A stretch of DNA of 64,000 nt from Aedes albopictus (GCF_035046485.1 NC_085137.1:129019703-129083702), one strand, 5' to 3'; numbered from the stretch's first letter, positions 1 to 12,058 are shown. Notes: generated from the letters alone by a model not told the origin. A program made the numbers and translations.

Positions 1-605
1 ACACTGGTGTCAGGAGGAAGTCATGGAGGAATTTCTGGAGGTTTTTTATAGGATCTCTTGGAGGCATTTCTGGAGGAATTCTCCGAGGAATTTTCGCAGG
101 ATCTTCCGGAGAAATTTTCTAAGAAATTTGCGGAGTAATTCTAGCAGGAATTCCCAGGAGAATTTTGTAGGAATTTTAGAAAAATCTCCATACAGATTTT
201 TGGAGGAATCCCCGAATGAATTACCCTTGAAACTCTCATAGGAATTCCCGTTGAAATTATCGTAGAAACTTCCGGAGAAATTCCCGGATGTCTTATTGTA
301 GGAATTCCTGGAGAAGCTCGAGCAGGAATTCCCGGTAGGATTCTCATATAAATTCCAGGAGAAATCCTCGTAACCGGAGGAATTTGCGGTGGGATTTTCC
401 CTGGAATTATTTTCGTAGGAATTCCCGGATGAATTCTCGCAGGAATTCCAGGTGGAAATCTTGAAGGCATCCTCGGAGCAATTTCTCATGGAATTTCCGG
501 AGGAATTTGCTTTGGTCATCCCAGCGGAATTTCCAGAGGAGTTTCCCTTGGAACTCTTCCTTGATTTTTTCCTCTTGGAATCCTCCTTGGAATTCCCCTT
601 GGAGT
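1..605. repeat. Degenerate GGAATTCC-rich tandem repeat
   Basis: Short degenerate units built around GGAATTCC or GGAGGAATT recur every 12-25 bases, with frequent indels. Open frames on both strands read as monotonous Asn/Ser/Arg/Phe peptides that follow the DNA repeat, so they are not genes. The same motif family returns at 841-957, 1551-1880, 25690-27230, 27421-27520, 46620-46990 and 47980-48360, and it resembles a diverged relative of the 23-bp array at 3.1-10.8 kb. Confidence 0.75.
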
Positions 606-611
606 TCTCTA

Positions 612-835
612 GTGGAGCCTCGTAGCCGTGCGGTTAGGGTCACTAAGCTTATAATCGAACCATGCTATGGGGTGAGGATTCGATTCCCGCTTCGGGCGTT
701 GAAACTTTTCGTGAGAATAGTTTCTTCCCCGTTTCCACTGGTGCATGCTCCGTTGTCCGTTGTCTAATGTTAAGCTTAAAACAGTCTGTACAGCCGAAAG
801 CTGAAGACGTTGTCCGTGTCTTTTTTTTTTCTTTC
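612..835 (+). mobile_element. tRNA-derived SINE
   Basis: A tRNA-like head holds a Pol III A-box-like stretch (TAGCCGTGCGG, about 622-632) and a B box (GGATTCGATTCC, 676-687). A non-tRNA body follows, ending in a run of ten T at 821-830. The body, including the CAGCCGAAAGCTGAAGAC-type 3' segment, matches the reverse-strand SINE at 27240-27420 and the split SINE at 52.9-54.2 kb. It is non-autonomous and depends on LINE-encoded enzymes. I could not define a clear target duplication in the surrounding degenerate repeat. Confidence 0.7.
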
Positions 836-840
836 AGATT

Positions 841-1880
841 CCCCTTGTAATCAACGGATTAATTTCTCTTGAATTCCCGGAGGAATACCTCTAGTTATTT
901 GCCTTGCAATTGCCTTTTGGATTCCGTTTGGAATTACTGAAGGAATTCCTCTTGGAAGGCCTGTTACCAGTTTTATTTCTCTGTTGTATGTTCGATTCTA
1001 ACTTGTGTATATTTGCTAAATTTAATAAGCATTTATAGGGTTCTTCAATCGCTTAAGAGGAAGACAGCCCCTAGCAACCGGAATGGTTGCATATTTTTAA
1101 GTCATTTCTGCGACAAATGACTGCAAGTCAGGCAAAGCGCTCCCTAGCAGAGACATCAAAATGCAGCCGTCTTGTATTGAAACCCGTTTCGCGATGGCCA
1201 ATTAGGATTAGTTTTTCTAGACATAATTAAGCTATGAACACAGTACAAAGACTGTTAACAAGAATGCAATCAGGCAAACAAAACACAATTCTAGGATTGA
1301 TTGATGGACCAAAACCAATAAATGAAACCTCATCCTGTGATCGTAAATAGTTATTCCTTTGAGAATAATCGGGCACTTTTATGTTTTGTGTGGTAAATGT
1401 GAATTCGTAATGTTATATTTTAATGTGCATTTGTAATGTTCTATTTATTTCTCGTAATGTTAAATAAAATAGAGCATTTATAGGGCTCCATTATTATTTG
1501 CTCGTAATGTGGCTCCCAACGTGTTATATATTTTTTATTTGTAATAGGCCCGGAAGAATTCTGCTTGGAATTCCCAGAGTAATTCACAGAGAAATTCTTT
1601 TTTGAGTTCCTGGAGGAATTCCGCTTCAATTTCCGCTTAGAATTCCCGAAAGAATTTCCTTTGGAATTTCCAGATAAATTCCTCTTGGAATTCCGGAAGA
1701 GTTCCCAGAGTAATTTGTTTAGCAAATTCCAGTGGAATTCTCGGACGAGTTCTCAAAGAAATTTCCGGAGGAAAACCCGCAGGAATAACCGTAGAAATTT
1801 TTATTGGGTCTCCCTGAGGAATTTTTGGAAATATTTCTGGATAAATTCCTTTGAAAATTCCACTGGAAATTTCGAACCGC
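841..1880. repeat. GGAATTCC-type repeat with an unidentified insert
   Basis: Degenerate GGAATTCC units occupy 841-957 and 1551-1880. Between them, about 958-1550 lacks the repeat and is bounded by GGCCTGTTAC and GTAATAGGCC, which are inverted complements with one mismatch. This suggests a roughly 590-bp insertion, but I see no target duplication, so the element is tentative. The open frames here are by-products of the repeat. Confidence 0.5.
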
Positions 1881-3059
1881 AGAATGAATTCTTGCTGGAT
1901 AAATATCACAGGAAATTAGATCAGAAGGAACAGCACTTAACCCGATTTTCTTTTTACTCACAGTAACACGCTCAGGTTCATCATCATGATTTAGTTTTGT
2001 GAAACTCCCTTATCATAAGAAGATTCTAGCTACGCCAATGCAAGTTTGATGGACGTTAAAAGAAAGGATTACAATTGAAACTTGTGAACAAATCCTCCAT
2101 TTAATGTCGTTATAATTTACGTTCTTCGCCAACACGGTCGGACCGCCAAGAGCAGGGTACTGACGGAGTGCATGAAGCTTGGAACTCCACAGGATAAATA
2201 AGTGACACACGAATCGTTTCCGAAATGTGTACAAATAAAAAGCGCACAACGAAGCAATTAATTTCAAAGCAGATTTGAGAAACCCCCGAGCGGATGTTAG
2301 CACCATGGGGGGACATAATTTTATTACCAGCTCTCGGAATGAAATTAGCGTCGTCGTCGTCGCTGGTTCGGTCCGGAGCTCACGAGAACAACAGAACTCG
2401 AAGCCGGCCGGACGCCCACGCACTCCCGGCACGGCCAGGCCGACTGTGCGAGGTGACAAGATTTTAATTATTCGACAAGTTGTAAGTGGCCGATTTAATG
2501 ATCACACGGAGAACGAGCCGACTCCGGATCAGCCGCAAGCACCCAGCTACGAAGTGTGATTTGTCATAACCCGAAGAAGCAGCTCGAGAAAAAAAAAACG
2601 GACTGTGTTAGTCCGACATAGGGCACCAAAAAAAGTAATTTGTTGCAGTTTTTTTATGGCAACCCCAATTCGCTTGGTTTTGCACACATCGGAAGATCGG
2701 GCATAAACAAACACGCGCTCGCACTGCGGCACTGCTAGCTGGGGCGCGTCGCGGTGGAGATAGCGATCGGTTCAGCTGTCTGAATTCCGCTTTTCGATGT
2801 TTTAATTGTAACACATCCAATTGGTGGCGCAAATTATAATTATCATTTGCAGTTGCACTTGCCTCGTCGCCAGCTTCCACCATCAGGGTTTCTACCAACT
2901 ACTGCTTGTGAGGATTTGAATTCAGCTACGCCGCACACTGAGGGCAGAACGTTGTTTTTGGGGACAAAAGTGGTTCAGTAAGGTCACATATGAAACGATT
3001 CCACCCATTTAACACTCACCACAGTTTCCCGGCTGCATTAAGCAAGTTTTTTTTCCAGG
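1881..3059. other. No recognisable feature
   Basis: This stretch is AT/GC mixed and looks single-copy, with a short GTC trinucleotide run near 2350-2362. A 148-codon reverse frame (2013-2459) and a 94-codon forward frame (2275-2559) overlap each other. I recognise no family motif in either and see no splice-consistent continuation. Confidence 0.4.
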
Positions 3060-4679
3060 GATATAGCGTAATTCCCAAAACAAAAACTGGGAGTTTACTT
3101 TAATATATTCAGAGGTTTCTACCTGCAATTCCTTTAAAGAATCTGGAGAGATTTCCGTGAATTCCAGTATGCAATTGAGAGTTTATATAGGATTGGCCTT
3201 CAATTCAGAGCAGATCTTCAGCACGAATTAAAAAAAACTTAGATGTGTAGAGATTTCTATGGAGTGAAACGTCTGATGAGGTACCTTGAGGAATTCTTCC
3301 CAACAATCTAAAGAGGTTCTTCCTAGAAATCTGAAGAGATCCTTTTCTGGAATTTGACGAGATTCCCTGCAGAAAACTGAACAGATTCCCGTTAGGAATC
3401 TGGAGAAATTCTCTTAAAGAGTCTGACAAGACTACCTTCAAAAATCTGGAAAGATTCTTTCCAGGAATCTGGCGAGATTCTTTCAAGAAATCTGGAGAGA
3501 TTTTTTCCAGAAATACGGAGAGATTCCTTCCAGGAATCTGGAGAGATTCCTTTCACGAATCTGGTGAGATTCCTCCCAGTAATCTGGAGATTCCTTCCAG
3601 GAATCTAGAGAGATTCCTTCCAGGAATCTGGAGATATTCCTTCCAGGAATCTGGAGAGATTCTTTCCAGGAATCTGGACAGATTCTTTCCAGGAATCTGG
3701 ACAGATTCTTTCTAGAAATCTGAACAGATTCCTTCCAGGAAGCCGGAGAGATTCTTTCCAGGAATCTGGAGAGATTTTTTCCAAGAATCTGGGGAGATTC
3801 TTTCCAGGAATCTTGGGAGATCTTTTCCAGGAATCTGGAGAGATTCTTCCAAGAATCTAGAGAGATTCCTTCCAGGAATCTGGACAGATTCCTTCCAGGA
3901 ATCTGGAGAGATTCCTTCCAGGAATCTGGAGAGATTCCCTCCAGGAATCTGGAGAGGTTCCTTCCAAGAATCTGGAGAGATTCCTTCCAGAAACCTGGAG
4001 AGATTCCTTCCAGGAACCTGGAGAGATTCCTTCCAGGAATCTGGAGAGATTCCTTCCAGGAACCTGGAGAGATTCCTTCCAGGAATCTGGAGAAATTCCT
4101 TCCAGGAATCTGGAGAGATTCCTTCCAGGAATCTGGAGAGGTTCCTTCCAGGAATTTGGAGAGATTCCTTCCAGGAATCTAGGGAGATTCCTTCCAGGAA
4201 TCTGGGGAGATTCCTTCCTGGAATCTAGGGAGATTCCTTCCAGGAATCTGGGGAGATTCCTTCCTGGAATCTGGGGAGATTCCTTCCAGGAATCTGGAGA
4301 GATTCCTTCCAGGAATCTGGGGAGAATCCTTTCAGGCATGTGGAGAGATTTCTTCCAGGCATCTGTAGAGATTTCTTCCAGGCATCTGGAGAGATTTCTT
4401 CCAGGAATCTGGAGAGATTTCTTTCAGGAATCTGGAGAGATTTCTTCCAGGAATCTGGAGAGATTTCTTCCAGGAATCTGGAGAGATTTCTTCCAGGAAT
4501 CTGGAGAGATTTCTTCCAGGAATCTGGAGAGATTTCTTCCAGGAATCTGGAGAGATTTCTTCCAGGAATCTGGAGAGATTTCTTCCAGGAATCTGGAGAG
4601 ATTTCTTCCAGGAATCTGGAGAGATTTCTTCCAGGAATCTGGAGAGATTTCTTCCAGGAATCTGGAGAGATTTCTTCCA

Positions 4680-7290
4680 GGAATCTGGAAAGATTCCTTC
4701 CAGGAATCTGTAGAGATTCCTTCCAGCAATCCGGAGAGATTCCTTCCAGGAATCCGGAGAGATTTCTTCCAGCAATCCGGAGAGATTCCTTCCAGCAATC
4801 CGGAGAGATTCCTTCCAGCAATCCGGAGAGCTTCCTTCCAGCAATCCGGAGAGATTCCTTCCAGCAATCCGAAGAGATTCCTTCCAGCAATTCGGAGAGA
4901 TTCCATCCAGCAATCCGGAGAGATTCCTTCCAGCAATCCGGAGAGATTCCTTCCAGCAATCCGCAGAGATTTCTTCCAGGAATCCGGAGAGATTCCTTCC
5001 AGGAAACCGGAGAGATTCCTTCCAGCAATCTGGAGAGATTTCTTCCAATAATCTGGAGAGATTCCTTCGAAGAATCTGGAGAGATTCCTTACAAGAATCT
5101 GGAGAGATTCCTTCCAAGAATCTGGAGAGATTCCTTCCAAGAATCTGGAGAGATTCCTTCCAAGAATCTGGAGAGATTCCTTCCAAGAATCTGGAGAGAT
5201 TTCTTCCAGGAATCTGGAGAGATTTCTTCCAGGAATCTGGAAAGATTCCTTCCTGGAATCTGTAGAGATTCCTTCCAGCAATCCGGAGAGATACCTTCCA
5301 GGAATCCGGAGAGATTTCTTCCAGCAATCCGGAGAGATTCCTTCCAGCAATCCGGAGAGATTCCTTCCAGCAATCCGGAGAGCTTCCTTCCAGCAATCCG
5401 GAGAGATTCCTTCCAGCAATCCGAAGAGATTCCTTCCAGCAATTCGGAGAGATTTCTTCCAGGAATCCGGAGAGATTCCTTCCAGAAAACCGGAGAGATT
5501 CCTTCCAGCAATCTGGAGAGATTTCTTCCAATAATCTGGAGAGATTCCTTCGAAGAATCTGGAGAGATTCCTTACAAGAATCTGGAGAGATTCCTTCCAA
5601 GAATCTGAAGAGATTCCTTCCAAGAATCTGGAGAGATTCCTTCCAAGAATCTGGAGAGATTCCTTCCAAGAATCTGGAGAGATTTCTTCCAGGAATCTGG
5701 AGAGATTTCTTCCAGGAATCTGGAAAGATTCCTTCCAGGAATCTGTAGAGATTCCTTCCAGCAATCCGGAGAGATTCCTTCCAGGAATCCGGAGAGATTT
5801 CTTCCAGCAATCCGGAGAGATTCCTTCCAGCAATCCGGAGAGATTCCTTCCAGCAATCCGGAGAGCTTCCTTCCAGCAATCTGGAGAGATTCCTTCCAGC
5901 AATCCGAAGAGATTCCTTCCAGCAATTCGGAGAGATTCCATCCAGCAATCCGGAGAGATTCCTTCCAGCAATCCGGAGAGATTCCTTCCAGCAATCCGCA
6001 GAGATTTCTTCCAGGAATCCGGAGAGATTCCTTCCAGGAAACCGGAGAGATTCCTTCCAGCAATCTGGAGAGATTTCTTCCAATAATCTGGAGAGATTCC
6101 TTCGAAGAATCTGGAGAGATTCCTTACAAGAATCTGGAGAGATTCCTTCCAAGAATCTGGAGAGATTCCTTCCAAGAATCTGGAGAGATTCCTTCCAAGA
6201 ATCTGGAGAGATTCCTTCCAAGAATCTGGAGAGATTCCTTCCAAGAATCTGGAGAGATTCCTTCCAAGAATCTGGAGAGATTTCTTCCAGGAATCTGGAG
6301 AGATTTCTTCCAGGAATCTGGAAAGATTCCTTCCAGGAATCTGTAGAGATTCCTTCCAGCAATCCGGAGAGATTCCTTCCAGGAATCCGGAGAGATTTCT
6401 TCCAGCAATCCGGAGAGATTCCTTCCAGGAATCCGGAGAGATTTCTTCCAGCAATCCGGAGAGATTCCTTCCAGCAATCCGGAGAGCTTCCTTCCAGCAA
6501 TCCGGAGAGATTCCTTCCAGCAATCCGGAGAGATTCCTTCCAGCAATCCGCAGAGATTTCTTCCAGGAATCCGGAGAGATTCCTTCCAGGAAACCGGAGA
6601 GATTCCTTCCAGCAATCTGGAGAGATTTCTTCCAATAATCTGGAGAGATTCCTTCGAAGAATCTGGAGAGATTCCTTACAAGAATCTGGAGAGATTCCTT
6701 CCAAGAATCTGGAGAGATTCCTTCCAAGAATCTGGAGAGATTCCTTCCAAGAATCTGGAGAGATTCCTTCCAAGAATCTGGAGAGATTCCTTCCAAGAAT
6801 CTGGAGAGATTCCTTCCAAGAATCTGGAGAGATTTCTTCCAGGAATCTGGAGAGATTTCTTCCAGGAATTTGGAAAGATTCCTTCCAGGAATCTGTAGAG
6901 ATTCCTTCCAGCAATCCGGAGAGATTCCTTCCAGGAATCCGGAGAGATTTCTTCCAGCAATCCGGAGAGATTCCTTCCAGCAATCCGGAGAGATTCCTTC
7001 CAGCAATCCGGAGAGCTTCCTTCCAGCAATCCGGAGAGATTCATTCCAGCAATCCGAAGAGATTCCTTCCAGCAATTCGGAGAGATTCCATCCAGCAATC
7101 CGAAGAGATTCCTTCCAGCAATTCGGAGAGATTCCTTCCAGCAATCCGCAGAGATTTCTTCCAGGAATCCGGAGAGATTCCTTCCAGGAAACCGGAGAGA
7201 TTCCTTCCAGCAATCTGGAGAGATTTCTTCCAATAATCTGGAGAGATTCCTTCGAAGAATCTGGAGAGATTCCTTACAAGAATCTGGAGA
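4680..7290. repeat. Higher-order repeat zone, five copies
   Basis: Within the 23-bp array two marker variants recur in the same order. CTGTAG occurs at 4708, 5260, 5743, 6341 and 6893. CCTTACAAG, indexed by its ACAAG, occurs at 5091, 5574, 6126, 6678 and 7276. The spacings are 552, 483, 598 and 552 for the first and 483, 552, 552 and 598 for the second. All are exact multiples of 23 (21, 24 or 26 units), so blocks were duplicated by unequal exchange in register. Confidence 0.92.
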
Positions 7291-9234
7291 GATTCCTTCC
7301 AAGAATCTGGAGAGATTCCTTCCAAGAATCTGGAGAGATTCCTTCCAAGAATCTGGAGAGATTCCTTCCAAGAATCTGGAGAGATTCCTTCCAAGAATCT
7401 GGAGAGATTCCTTCCAAGAATCTGGAGAGATTCCTTCCAAGAATCTGGAGAGATTCCTTCCAAGAATCTGGAGAGATTCCTTCCAAGAATCTGGAGAGAT
7501 TCCTTCCAAGAATCTGGAGAGATTCCTTCCAAGAATCTGGAGAGATTTCTTCCAAGAATCTGGAGAGATTCCTTCCAGGAATCTAGAGAGATTCCTTCCA
7601 AGAATCTGGAGAGATTCCTTCCAAGAATCTGGAGAGATTCCTTCCAAGAATCTGGAGAGATTCCTTCCAAGAATCTGGAGAGATTCCTTCCAGGAATCTG
7701 GAGAGATTCCTTCCAAGAATCTGGAGAGATTCCTTCCAAGAATCTGGAGAGATTCCTTCCAAGAATCTGGAGAGATTCCTTCCAAGAATCTGGAGAGATT
7801 CCTTCCAAGAATCTGGAGAGATTCCTTCCAAGAATCTGGAGAGATTCCTTCCAAGAATCTGGAGAGATTCCTTCCAAGAATCTGGAGAGATTCCTTCCAA
7901 GAATCTGGAGAGATTCCTTCCAAGAATCTGGAGAGATTCCTTCCAAGAATCTGGAGAGATTCCTTCCAAGAATCTGGAGAGATTCCTTCCAAGAATCTGG
8001 AGAGATTCCTTCCAAGAATCTGGAGAGATTCCTTCCAAGAATCTGGAGAGATTCCTTCCAAGAATCTGGAGAGATTCCTTCCAAGAATCTGGAGAGATTC
8101 CTTCCAAGAATCTGGAGAGATTCCTTCCAAGAATCTGGAGAGATTCCTTCCAAGAATCTGGAGAGATTCCTTCCAAGAATCTGGAGAGATTCCTTCCAAG
8201 AATCTGGAGAGATTCCTTCCAAGAATCTGGAGAGATTCCTTCCAAGAATCTGGAGAGATTCCTTCCAAGAATCTGGAGAGATTCCTTCCAAGAATCTGGA
8301 GAGATTCCTTCCAAGAATCTGGAGAGATTCCTTCCAAGAATCTGGAGAGATTCCTTCCAGCAATCCGGAGAGATTCCTTCCAAGAATCTAGAGAGACTCC
8401 TTCCAAGATTCTGGAGAGATTCCTTCCAAGAATCTGGAGAGATTCCTTCCAAGAATCTGGAGAGATTCCTTCCAAGAATCTGGAGTGATTCCTTCCAAGA
8501 ATCTGGAGAGATTCCTTGCAAGAATCTGGAGAGATTCCTTCCAAGAATCTGGAGAGATTCCTTCCAAGAATCTGGAGAGATTCCTTCCAAGAATCTGGAG
8601 AGATTCCTTCCAAGAATCTGGAGAGATTCCTTCCAAGAATCTGGAGAGATTCCTTCCAAGAATCTGGAGAGATTCCTTCCAAGAATCTGGAGAGATTCCT
8701 TCCAAGAATCTGGAGAGATTCCTTCCAAGAATCTGGAGAGATTCCTTCCAAGAATCTGGAGAGATTCCTTCCAAGAATCTGGAGAGATTCCTTCCAAGAA
8801 TCTGGAGAGATTCCTTCCAAGAATCTGGAGAGATTCCTTCCAAGAATCTGGAGAGATTCCTTCCAAGAATCTGGAGAGATTCCTTCCAAGAATCTGGAGA
8901 GATTCCTTCCAAGAATCTGGAGAGATTCCTTCCAAGAATCTGGAGAGATTCCTTCCAAGAATCTGGAGAGATTCCTTCCAAGAATCTGGAGAGATTCCTT
9001 CCAAGAATCTGGAGAGATTCCTTCCAAGAATCTGGAGAGATACCTTCCAAGAATCTGGAGAGATTCCTTCCAAGAATCTGGAGAGATTCCTTCCAAGAAT
9101 CTGGAGAGATTCCTTCCAAGAATCTGGAGAGATTCCTTCCAACAATCTGGAGAGATTCCTTCCAAGAATCTGGAGAGATTCCTTCCAAGAATCTGGAGAG
9201 ATTCCTTCCAAGAATCTGGAGAGATTCCTTCCAA

Positions 9235-10350
9235 GAATCCGGAAAGATTCCTTCCAGGAATCCGGAAAGATTTCTTCCAGGCATCCAGAGAGATTTCTTT
9301 CAGGCATCCGGAGAGATTTCTTCCAGAAAACTGGAAAGAATTCTTCCAGAAATCTGGAGAGATTCCTTCCATAAATCTGGAGAGATTCCTTCCAAGAATC
9401 TGGAGAGATTCCTTCCAAGAATCTGGAGAGATTCCTTCCAAGAATCTGGAGAGATTCCTTCCAAGAATCTGGAGAGATTCCTTCCAAGAATCTGGAGAGA
9501 TTCTTTCCAAGAATCTGGAGAGATTCCTTCCAGGAATCTGGAGAGATTTTTACCAAGAATCTGGAGAGATTCCTTCCAGGAATCTGGAGATATTCCTTCC
9601 AGGAATCTGGAGAGATTCCTTCCAGGAATCTGGAGAGATTCCTTCCAGGAATCTGGAGAGATTCCTTCCAGGAATCTGGAGAGATTCCTTCCAGGAATCT
9701 GGAGAGATTCCTTCCAGGAATCTGGAGAGATTCCTTCCAGGAATCTGGAGAGATTCCTTCCAGGAATCTTGAGAGATTCCTTCCAGAAATATGGAGAGAT
9801 TCCTTCCAGAAAACTGGAAAGAATTCTTCCAGAAATCTGGAGAGATTCCTTCCATAAATCTGGAGAGATTCCTTCCAACAATCTGGAGAGATTCCTTCCA
9901 AGAATCTGGAGAGATTCCTTCCAAGAATCTGGAGAGATTCCTTCCAAGAATCTGGAGAGATTCCTTCCAAGAATCTGGAGAGATTCCTTCCAGGAATCTA
10001 GAGAGATTTTTACCAAGAATCTGGAGAGATTCCTTCCAGGAATCTGGAGAGATTCCTTCCAGGAATCTGGAGAGATTCCTTCCAGGAATCTGGAGAGATT
10101 CCTTCCAGGAATCTGGAGAGATTCCTTCCAGGAATCTGGAGAGATTCCTTCCAGGAATCTGGAGAGATTCCTTCCAGGAATCTGGGGAGATTCCTTCCAG
10201 GAATCTGGAGAGAATTCTTCCAGGAATCTGGGGAGATTCCTTCCAGGAATCTGGAGAGAATTCTTCCAGGAATCTGGAGAGATTCCTTCCAGGAATCTGG
10301 AGAGATTCCTTCCATTAATCTGGAGAGATTCCTTCCAGGAATCTTGAGAG
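9235..10350. repeat. Second higher-order repeat zone
   Basis: Marker variants recur in register. CCAGAAAACTGG is at 9323 and 9806 (483 = 21 units). GAGAGATTTTTACC is at 9541 and 10001 (460 = 20 units). CTTGAGAGATTCC is at 9768 and 10343 (575 = 25 units). This zone lies on the far side of the nearly uniform core at 7290-9235 and uses different markers from the 4.7-7.3 kb zone, so it arose from a separate block duplication. Confidence 0.85.
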
Positions 10351-10800
10351 ATTCCTTCCAGAAATATGGAGAGATTTCTTCCAGGAATCCGGAGAGATTT
10401 CTTCCAGGAATCCGGACAGATTCCTTCCAGGAATCCGGAGAGATTCCTTCCAGGAATCCGGAGAGATTCCTTCCAGGAATCCGGAGAGTTTCCTTCCAGG
10501 AATCCGGAGAGATTCCTTCCAGGAATCCGGAGAAAATCCTTCCAGGAATAATTTGGTAAGATTCCTTCCAGAAATTTGTAAAGATTCCTTCCAGGAATCT
10601 GGAGAGATTCCTTCCAGGAATCTGGAGAGATTCCTTCCAGAAATATGGAGAGATTCCTTCTAGGAATCTGGAGAGATTCCTTCCAGGAATCTGGAGATAT
10701 TCTTTCAGGAATGTGAAGAGATATCTTTCTTATAGGAATCCAGAGAGTTTTTTTTAGGAATCTGGAGATATTCTCTCCATGAATCTGAAGAGACTCCGCT

Positions 10801-11609
10801 AGTTCACGTCAATGATTCATAACTATTAACACGCATTTTTGGAACTTTTCAATAGCTTTTACCCGTTTGAGCCAGCCTTCAACACTAGTGTGCACTTGAA
10901 GGTGCCTAGTGATAGGTACCCCGTATGCAGCTAGCGTGTTGGATTTAGTCGGACGGATGCGCTCGCCAAGGCCTCTCCGGGCAATAAAAGGCTCATTCGG
11001 AAGCACAAAAAACCTATAATCCGATGAAACCAATTGGCTCACATTGTAAGCAGTTAGATAACTCCGAACATCATAGCGAGGAGAGGACTACACGGTCGTA
11101 AAAGTGTGGAACATCAAACGGGAGCCATAAACATTCAATTATCATACTACTATGTTACTGAAAGGAGCGAGAGTCGCAGTTTCGGAAATGGTATGGTTCT
11201 TAACAGGCAAAGTGCATTCGGTTAATTGGAATGGCTAATTAAAATTTGGTCCGAGTGGATATGCGTTGCCTTTATCACCTGATAATGCAAACGGTCATTA
11301 ATGCGATGTGTTTCAATTATGGATGAAATGAGGAGTTTATTATCCGGTGATGTTAATATGTTGCTGAGTACCAAAAAGGCTCTGTTAGTATAATGGAGCA
11401 ATTGGAATTTTTAAGTCCTTCAGTATTAAGCGGTATATCTTTCAAAATTGCATAATTTATCCGGACTCAGAGAGATAATTTATTAGAAGTCTTTTAAGTG
11501 GCTCCGATGCAACCTACAATCACATTCAGATCATCATCACAAGTACAAATTTCAATCATTTGTTTTTTCTTCCAAGTTCCTACTAATATTCTTCTGCAAG
11601 ATTGCCCTG
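10801..11609. other. No recognisable feature
   Basis: This is the flank of the 23-bp array. Only short frames are present (77 codons reverse at 10809-11042, 61 codons forward at 11498-11683), with no motif I recognise. Confidence 0.4.
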
Positions 11610-12058
11610 CCCGATCAGAAAGGCATAACAAAATTATAACAGACGGAGTTATTTATTTCAGAGATAATTTCATAACAGAATGAGTTATAAAATTAGCCGG
11701 TTAGGTGTTAAAATAACAAAAATTAAAACAAAAATTGGTCTACCTATATCATAATTATAACAGGTCTTGATACAATTATAACAAACTTATAACAACGTGA
11801 GATATAATAAATCCAGAAATTATATCACACGTTGTTATAAAGTAGATATAAATAGATTGGGTAAAAGTTGAGTAGGGTTAAAATTAATCCATTTTTGGGT
11901 AATTGGATAAAAACAACTGACCTTGTTATAATTCTGGTATAATAAAAAGAGGGTTTCATACCAACTCTGCCAAATATATCTAAATATAACGAACGTTGAT
12001 ATATCTATCAACCGTTAATATAATTTTGTTACATTTTTGTTATGCCTTTCTGATCGGG
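11610..12058. mobile_element. MITE with CCCGATCAGAAAGG ends
   Basis: The left end CCCGATCAGAAAGGCATAAC at 11610 is matched by its inverted complement ending at 12058. The interior is AT-rich with many ATAACAA/TTGTTAT words and has no coding capacity. At 449 bp with TIRs it fits a non-autonomous DNA transposon. The flanks do not show a clean target duplication. Its ends share the CCC...GGG pattern of elements at 38051, 47349, 56942, 61224 and 61673. Confidence 0.75.

Larger units (their letters stand above)
3060..10800. repeat. 23-bp minisatellite array, about 300 units
   Basis: The unit is GGAGAGATTCC followed by TTCCAAGAATCT, which repeats exactly every 23 bases (for example ATCTGGAGAG at 8041 and 8064). 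Edges at 3060-3520 and 10560-10800 are diverged. Three unit classes are visible: CAAGAATCTGG, CAGGAATCTGG (often with GATTTC) and CAGCAATCCGG. Because 23 leaves remainder 2 on division by 3, each strand encodes one 23-residue periodic peptide in all three phases, and no phase has a stop. That explains reverse frames of 944, 929, 883 and 795 codons and forward frames of 620, 422 and 418 codons. They overlap on both strands and have no gene-like features. Confidence 0.97.

Noticed and set aside
2013..2459. 148-codon reverse frame as a host gene
   Set aside because: No domain, competing forward frame, no supporting neighbour or splice evidence.
4332..10347. Very long overlapping open frames (up to 944 codons) as real proteins
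   Set aside because: They occur in every phase on both strands, follow the 23-bp DNA period and contain nothing but the repeat.
3500..10560. CRISPR-like array
   Set aside because: Repeats are contiguous without unique spacers, and the surrounding DNA is plainly insect.
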